Source: Candidatus Gastranaerophilales bacterium
Lineage (GTDB): Bacteria; Cyanobacteriota; Vampirovibrionia; Gastranaerophilales; Gastranaerophilaceae
Direction of reading: 5' to 3'
Length of the DNA: 64,000 nt
Assembly (NCBI GenBank): GCA_944322755.1
Contig: CALUPY010000007.1
Location: 1-64,000 of the forward strand
In this document: positions 59,095-64,000 of the stretch, piece by piece
Layout: the number at the start of each line of letters is the position of its first letter
Position numbering within the stretch: the stretch's first letter is position 1
Made by a program: the position numbers and the translations under genes
Notes under the pieces: model-generated
Databases searched by the model: none
Told to the model about the DNA's origin: nothing
What the model saw: the letters and a program-made list of their open reading frames with translations, nothing else

Positions 59095-60957
59095 ATGTTC
59101 AAAAAATTTATATTAGTATTACTTTTATTACTCATAAACTTTATTTTTATACCGTGCGCAAAGGCTGTTCCTACACCTGAACCGCTTAAAATAAACAACA
59201 TACTGTTCGATAATTCGGACAATATGATATTCTTTGGTACTGATGCAAAAACTGACTATAATTTGCCGATAAAGCTTAAAAAGCTCAGTGACAGAGGTTA
59301 TTTTGATATAGAAAATGCAGTTTTAACAAGACCAAATGCAAGCTGGACTTTTAAAAACAGCAAAATTCACCAAATAAAAATTTCGCAGTTTTCTACAAAA
59401 CCCGATATTGTCAGAGTCGTTATTATTTATAATAAAGGTTTTAAAGCAGGTGATTTAAAGCTCTTAAAAGCGGATAACAACTTTATTCTCACATACAAAG
59501 ATGATTTTTTAAAACAGGACGGAGAGGCTACGGTATACAATGATGAAAGGTTGAATACACCCGGATATTATGAATATACGACATTCGAGGAAGATAAAAA
59601 AAATGCTGCGCAGTCTGTCCATCCATCGTCTCCGGCGGGAAGTGCTATAAGTACGAATCCTTCTGCGCAAAAAGTATTGAATAATGTTGAAAAACAAAAA
59701 ACAGAAACAAAGCTTAAATCAATGTTTTTTGTAAACAGAATTGATGTAAAACGGGGAAATGCCCTGGTTCGTGGTATAGGTCAAATTTCAATTGAAAATC
59801 CTATAGTTTTGACAGAGCCTTCGCGTCTTGTTTTTGACTTGCCAAATACTTACGTCTCACCTGATATCAGAAATATAGAATACGTGCTCAGTGAGAAAGA
59901 AACAATAAAAATAGGACAGTTTGAACCGACAAAAGCAAGGCTTGTTATAAAAAGTGATGATGTAGATAAATTCCGCCCAATATATTCTTATGACGGACAG
60001 AGTATCTTTTTTGCACATGACAATAGAATAGCCGGACTTTCTTTATTTCATAAAACAGCGGCCACAAAAACATATAGCGCCAAAAAAATTAACAACAAAA
60101 CAGATGAGTTGAGTTTTTCCTACACAAATCCGATTATTCACTCAATACACAGAACAAAAGACGCTGTTGAGCTGAACTTGTACAACTCTTCCGGATTTGA
60201 CCATAACGCATTTGTGAAAAATTTGAAATCAGAAAACCTCGCTCAGGTGAGAACAGAAGCAATTATTCCGTACGGTATAAAAGTTATAATTCCACTAAAA
60301 CCAACATCTACTATAAATTACAAAGAAGGCTTTGACTGCAAATCACTTACTCTGACAGTCACAACGCCGGATGACCCAATCATAAAAACAAAGTCAGTAC
60401 CAATAATCACAAAAGGCAGAGATATCAGAGTAATAGTCGTAGATGCAGGCCACGGAGGGTCTGATGTAGGAGCCACCCGTGCGGGAATCTACGAAAAAGA
60501 CATAACACTCGATATTGCCAAAAGGGTTAGCGACCTTTTGACCAATAAAGGATATCATGTCGAAATGACAAGAAGAAAAGATGACACAGTGTCTCTGCAG
60601 GACAGAGTTCTTTTCACGGAATCAAAAAATGCTGACCTCTTTGTCAGCGTGCATGTAAATTCGAGCGTAAGTGAAGAGCCATACGGGGTAGAAACCCACT
60701 ATTACACTGATGAATCATATATGTTTGCTCAGGAAGTTCATAAATCGATTGCCGCAAAAATAGATTCTAAAGACAGAGGATTGTTTAAATCGAAGTTTTA
60801 TGTTATCAATAATTCTATTGCACCGTCCATTCTTGTGGAAACAGGATTTATTTCCAACACATCCGAACGGAACAGCCTGATAACAGACGAGCGCAAACAA
60901 AAAACAGCAGAGGCAATAGTGGACGGAATTTTGAATTATATTAAAAAGAATAAGTAA
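59095..60957 (+). CDS. AMIN-domain N-acetylmuramoyl-L-alanine amidase
   Basis: A 620-residue exported protein with a signal peptide (MFKKFILVLLLLLINFIF, cleavage near AKA at about 22-24). The middle contains AMIN-type beta-rich domains (about 205-300: LVRGIGQISIENPIVLTEPS, then RLVFDLPNTY). The amidase-3 domain starts near 445 with His453 in DAGHGG, Glu near GIYEKDI, His in SVHVN and the final Glu in ILVETGFIS, which are the zinc and catalytic residues. It cleaves septal peptidoglycan peptides, as AmiC does. AMIN plus amidase-3 is common in Cyanobacteria. Confidence 0.93.
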   Translation: MFKKFILVLLLLLINFIFIPCAKAVPTPEPLKINNILFDNSDNMIFFGTDAKTDYNLPIKLKKLSDRGYFDIENAVLTRPNASWTFKNSKIHQIKISQFSTKPDIVRVVIIYNKGFKAGDLKLLKADNNFILTYKDDFLKQDGEATVYNDERLNTPGYYEYTTFEEDKKNAAQSVHPSSPAGSAISTNPSAQKVLNNVEKQKTETKLKSMFFVNRIDVKRGNALVRGIGQISIENPIVLTEPSRLVFDLPNTYVSPDIRNIEYVLSEKETIKIGQFEPTKARLVIKSDDVDKFRPIYSYDGQSIFFAHDNRIAGLSLFHKTAATKTYSAKKINNKTDELSFSYTNPIIHSIHRTKDAVELNLYNSSGFDHNAFVKNLKSENLAQVRTEAIIPYGIKVIIPLKPTSTINYKEGFDCKSLTLTVTTPDDPIIKTKSVPIITKGRDIRVIVVDAGHGGSDVGATRAGIYEKDITLDIAKRVSDLLTNKGYHVEMTRRKDDTVSLQDRVLFTESKNADLFVSVHVNSSVSEEPYGVETHYYTDESYMFAQEVHKSIAAKIDSKDRGLFKSKFYVINNSIAPSILVETGFISNTSERNSLITDERKQKTAEAIVDGILNYIKKNK

Positions 60958-60959
60958 TT

Positions 60960-61760
60960 ATGGATATTATAAAAGACAGACCTATAGGTGTATTCGACTC
61001 TGGAATCGGAGGTTTGACGGTTCTTGAAAAGCTGTATGAAGCTTGCCCGCATGAACACTATATATACTATGCGGACACAAAAAATCTGCCATACGGCGAA
61101 AAAACCAAAGATGAGTTAATTGATATAGTAAGAAAAATTTTTGATTTTTATCAGCAGCAGGATGTAAAGGCTGTTGTTATGGCTTGTAACACATCTTCTG
61201 CTCTTGTATATGAAGAGCTCATGGACGATTATGACTTTCTTATCTATCCAATTATTCAAATTACAGCAGAGTGCGTTGCAGAAATGAACTTAAAAAGAAT
61301 CGGAGTACTTGCGACGAATGCAACAGTTGAATCACATGCATACCTGAAATCCTTAGTTGAACATGACAGAATGCTGCTGGTTAAAGAATCGGCCTGTCCG
61401 CTGTGGGTTTCTATGGTAGAGCACAAAAAGGAAGACTATGAAGATGAAGACGAAGATGCTATTATGCTGGAATATCTAGAGCCCATACTCGATTTTCGTC
61501 CTGACAAAATTATTCTCGGATGTACTCATTATCCGCATTTGATGAACAAAATCAAACGTTTCGCAAGAAAATCATTGTTTATAAATCCGGCAGACTGTTT
61601 TTCCGAATACATAAAAAAAGATCTGGAAAATTCAGGATTAAGAAAAACTTACGGGGTTTTGAGAACAGATTTTTATGTAAGCTCAAATCCACAGGCATTT
61701 AAGAAAAATGCGTCCGTTTTCATTAAGATGAAAGATCTTCCCCAATTGCTTGAGTTGTAG
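60960..61760 (+). CDS. murI: glutamate racemase
   Basis: A 266-residue racemase that supplies D-glutamate for peptidoglycan. FDSGIGGLTVLEKL starts the first domain; catalytic Cys76 (MACNTSSA) and Cys188 (GCTHYPH) are present. An acidic insert (HKKEDYEDEDEDAI, about 158-171) is unusual and may be a surface loop. Two bases separate it from the amidase gene, so both wall genes share an operon. Confidence 0.94.
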   Translation: MDIIKDRPIGVFDSGIGGLTVLEKLYEACPHEHYIYYADTKNLPYGEKTKDELIDIVRKIFDFYQQQDVKAVVMACNTSSALVYEELMDDYDFLIYPIIQITAECVAEMNLKRIGVLATNATVESHAYLKSLVEHDRMLLVKESACPLWVSMVEHKKEDYEDEDEDAIMLEYLEPILDFRPDKIILGCTHYPHLMNKIKRFARKSLFINPADCFSEYIKKDLENSGLRKTYGVLRTDFYVSSNPQAFKKNASVFIKMKDLPQLLEL

Positions 61761-61912
61761 TTTAGATTGAAAATTCTGTTTATACTCATGATATCAGTGT
61801 TTTAAAAAAACAGAATCTAATAAAACAACGGTAAAGAATGCAGCTAATCTAAATATTGTCTTTTAGTGAAAAAAATTATAAAATACTAATGGGATTAAAC
61901 GGAGGTTTTAAT

Positions 61913-62239
61913 GTGAACAATAAACGCTGGAACGACAAATATAAAGAAACAAATCTTGCCCTTGAATTGTTGAAAAAGCTTAACGATAAAGGCCAGACTA
62001 AACTTTCAAATGATATAATAGATGTCGCGGCAGCTATAAAAACAGTGCACAGAGAAAATGACACTGCTCCTTTGAGTTTGGGCATAGAACGTGTGTTGGG
62101 ACTATATCAGGCAAACCGCGGCCGCCGCTGGTATGACAAAATCCCTAACCTCTCTACAGCGATGAAAACTATTTCCACGCTTCCTGAAAATGATTATACA
62201 AATATCATGGAAGGTGTTTATATGTCACTCAAGGATTAA
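61913..62239 (+). CDS. small helical hypothetical protein
   Basis: A 108-residue protein. I chose GTG 61913, six bases from GGAGG, rather than TTG 61856 or the ATG upstream. It is mostly helical and basic at the start (NNKRWNDKYKETNLALELLK), ending EGVYMSLKD. It stops two bases before tcdA and is likely co-transcribed. No domain recognised. Confidence 0.7.
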   Translation: MNNKRWNDKYKETNLALELLKKLNDKGQTKLSNDIIDVAAAIKTVHRENDTAPLSLGIERVLGLYQANRGRRWYDKIPNLSTAMKTISTLPENDYTNIMEGVYMSLKD

Positions 62240-62241
62240 AA

Positions 62242-62988
62242 ATGGACAGTTTATTTTCGAGAAACGAATCAATATGGGGCAAGCCGGTTCAAAATATGCT
62301 TAAATCAAAGCATATTATTGTCTTCGGACTCGGCGGAGTCGGCGGGTTTGCCTTGGAATCACTAGCCAGAGCCGGTATCGAAAATTTTACCATAGTCGAT
62401 TTTGACAAAGTTTCTGAAAGCAATATAAACAGACAGCTCATAGCCTTGCACTCAACAGTAGGTCAAAGTAAAGCAGAACTATTTAAAAGCAGGCTTTGGG
62501 ATATTAATCCACAAATAAATGTTAGAGTAATAGAAAATTTCTATAATACCCGTCTTAATGACGAAATATTTGAGACAAAGCCGGATTACGTAATAGATGC
62601 AATAGATACGCTGCGTTCAAAAATAGAACTTCTTGTATACTGCAAAAACAATAACATACCGGTCATTACATCAATGGGAGCCGGTAACAGACTAAATCCG
62701 ACCAAACTTTATATATGCGATATTTCTGATATAGAAAATAAAAAAGATGTATTTATAAAAAATGTACTTTACCAATTAAAACAGCACGGGATACAATCAG
62801 GTATAAAAGCTGTAGTAAGCAGTGAAAAGCCTTGTGTTGTCTCAAAAATACAAAATACAGAAAGAATAAAAACTCCGGACGGTGAAATATTTGAATTTAA
62901 CAAGATTTCCCCGGGTTCAACACCTTTTGTTCCGGCTGTTGCTGGTTATTATATGGCTTTTAGCGTAATCGAATCCTTTATAAATTAG
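62242..62988 (+). CDS. tcdA: tRNA threonylcarbamoyladenosine dehydratase TcdA
   Basis: A 248-residue E1-like (ThiF/MoeB fold) enzyme that forms the cyclic ct6A modification of tRNA by ATP-dependent dehydration. Nucleotide loop GLGGVGG (29-35), Arg in NINRQLIALHSTVG, and IDAIDTLRSK. The closing block (SPGSTPFVPAVAGY) is also of the TcdA type. No zinc-cysteine quartet, in contrast to MoeB. Its end overlaps the convergent hypothetical gene by four bases. Confidence 0.9.
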   Translation: MDSLFSRNESIWGKPVQNMLKSKHIIVFGLGGVGGFALESLARAGIENFTIVDFDKVSESNINRQLIALHSTVGQSKAELFKSRLWDINPQINVRVIENFYNTRLNDEIFETKPDYVIDAIDTLRSKIELLVYCKNNNIPVITSMGAGNRLNPTKLYICDISDIENKKDVFIKNVLYQLKQHGIQSGIKAVVSSEKPCVVSKIQNTERIKTPDGEIFEFNKISPGSTPFVPAVAGYYMAFSVIESFIN

Positions 62989-63425
62989 GTATTTATCTTT
63001 TTAAAAAGTTTTTTGATAAGTCCGCCAAGGCTTTTCGCATGGGGTATAAGAGCTTCTTTATGATACTGTTTGTAGCTGTCTATAATATTTTGAGGAAGTT
63101 CCTTTCCATCCTTGAAAGTAAATGCAATAAATTCCAGATATTCAAGCTGTTCTTGCAAAAACAAATTGTCTTTTGACGAAATATCCTCATCTGCTTCATA
63201 ATGGCATAACGCATGCCATGCAGCCTGAATAGATGGGTCTTCAGAATCTTTTGGAAACAAAAGAAGTGCTTTTTGTACATTAATACGTTCCGTCAGTACA
63301 TTTATTATAATATGTCCAACATACTGCCGGTCTTTTGTATAGTCAACACTTTTTACCTTCTTTGGCTGTAGTCCGCGTTTGTGAAGGTTATTTAAAAAAT
63401 TGTTCAGCAGTTCTATTATATTCAT
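62985..63425 (-). CDS. hypothetical protein
   Basis: A 146-residue, mostly helical protein. No signal peptide or membrane helix. The core WHALCHYEADEDISSKDNLF is the most distinctive part. It lies six bases downstream of the BlaI-type repressor, in the same operon, so it may be regulated by it. I do not recognise it. Confidence 0.6.
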   Translation of the reverse strand: MNIIELLNNFLNNLHKRGLQPKKVKSVDYTKDRQYVGHIIINVLTERINVQKALLLFPKDSEDPSIQAAWHALCHYEADEDISSKDNLFLQEQLEYLEFIAFTFKDGKELPQNIIDSYKQYHKEALIPHAKSLGGLIKKLFKKINT

Positions 63426-63431
63426 ATCCGG

Positions 63432-63779
63432 CTATGCCAGAGCTTTTTGGCACTCTTTTTCAATTGCTCTCATAAGAGAGACCATATCATTGTCAAAATA
63501 CTGTCCAGCCAGTCTTTTGATAGCCTTATTAGCCATTTCGATTCTTGAGTTAACAGTTTTGTAGAAAAACTTTTTGCCCTGTTTGTATCTTACAAGCATA
63601 TTTTTTTCAACTAGTCTGTCCATGACTGTTTTTACTGTAGTGTAAGCTCTTTCAATTTCTGAAGATGCATTCAGATGAATCTGGACATCATTTACAGAAA
63701 CATCATCTTCACTCTGGTCTTCTAATCTCCAAATTGTTTTTAATATTTCGTTTTCTAAACAGCCATGGCTATAGTTCAT
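63432..63779 (-). CDS. BlaI/MecI/CopY-type winged-helix repressor
   Basis: A 115-residue winged-helix protein of the penicillinase-repressor family: LENEILKTIWRLEDQ (helix 1), DVQIHLN, YTTVKTVMDRLVEKNMLVRY (recognition helix and wing), with FFYKTVNSR. The C-terminal dimer domain is shorter than in BlaI. No BlaR1-type sensor is within the window; either it acts without one or the partner lies beyond the end. Confidence 0.87.
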   Translation of the reverse strand: MNYSHGCLENEILKTIWRLEDQSEDDVSVNDVQIHLNASSEIERAYTTVKTVMDRLVEKNMLVRYKQGKKFFYKTVNSRIEMANKAIKRLAGQYFDNDMVSLMRAIEKECQKALA

Positions 63780-63909
63780 TTATATGCTCCTTTATAGTTA
63801 GTTTATGTTATTTATCCAATCAATGATATAGTAATACAAACCAAGAGTTTTTTAAACCATATCAATTTATTAAAATTTAATTATTGTTTTTCTTTTTTGA
63901 ATTAATTTT

Positions 63910-64000
63910 TTAGTTAGTTCTGAGTTTGTGAAACTCAAAACTTGGACCAAAATTTGTAGAATCTTCTGTACTGCCGAGTTTGATAACACGTCCTTTCATC
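63910..64000 (-). CDS. C-terminal end of a gene cut by the window edge
   Basis: The minus strand reads in one open frame to the TAA at 63910-63912, ending KGRVIKLGSTEDSTNFGPSF and EFHKLRTN. The rest of the gene, if any, lies beyond 64000; a 29-codon peptide beginning at the last ATG is the alternative. Too short to assign. Confidence 0.4.
   Translation of the reverse strand, partial: MKGRVIKLGSTEDSTNFGPSFEFHKLRTN

Overview
This is a low-GC bacterial chromosome segment, probably from a gut Gastranaerophilales/Vampirovibrionia ('Melainabacteria', the non-photosynthetic sister group of Cyanobacteria). The pointers are an LL-diaminopimelate aminotransferase, an AMIN-domain cell-wall amidase, flagellar rod genes, a diderm-type envelope (C-terminal beta-barrels ending in Phe, CreD), and many lineage-specific proteins with a short N-terminal 'SFKG/SFxx' sequence. 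The assignment is inference from gene content; no marker gene was compared.

Layout. (1) 1-5.9 kb: an accessory island ending at tRNA-Arg(ACG). It holds a small coiled-coil gene, an autoinhibited Fic AMPylator with a tandem operator-like repeat, zinc-ribbon/TM2 membrane proteins, a YGNK-repeat secreted protein, an XRE regulator, a 5'-truncated reverse transcriptase and a decayed tRNA. (2) 6-18.5 kb, all minus strand: a block of lineage-specific genes, comprising an HExxH zincin, two paralogous AAA+ ATPases, three tandem genes sharing one near-identical C-terminal module, a 780-residue protein with a Gly/Ala-rich hydrophobic end, and TPR proteins. Nearly all carry the SFxx N-terminus. (3) 18.6-31.9 kb: creD, large hypothetical proteins, dapL, a predicted Cys-peptidase/beta-barrel protein, a GC-rich structured intergenic element, an arginine-deiminase-fold protein, an L,D-transpeptidase and a second barrel-like protein. 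(4) 31.9-35.1 kb: flagellar rod operon flgF/G-flgG-flgB-flgC-lytic transglycosylase-fliE. (5) 35.3-51.3 kb: a GlmS-type SIS protein, an Fe-alcohol dehydrogenase, then a tightly overlapping operon: glycosyltransferase/FkbM fusion, ACP, SDR, NeuD-like acyltransferase, FabH-like synthase, SDR, split transketolase, second ACP, acyl-adenylating ligase, GNAT, LuxE, LuxC and an LDH/MDH-type dehydrogenase. (6) 51.3-64 kb: mostly housekeeping genes: carbonic anhydrase, ruvC, mtnA, rimP-nusA, amidase, murI, tcdA and a BlaI-type repressor, mixed with small hypotheticals.

The two most interesting systems are the set of proteins sharing the short N-terminal motif and the LuxC/LuxE/transketolase/ACP operon. 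The operon looks like a dedicated pathway that builds an acyl chain on ACP, reduces it to an aldehyde and extends it by a two-carbon ketol unit, plausibly for a surface or flagellar glycan.
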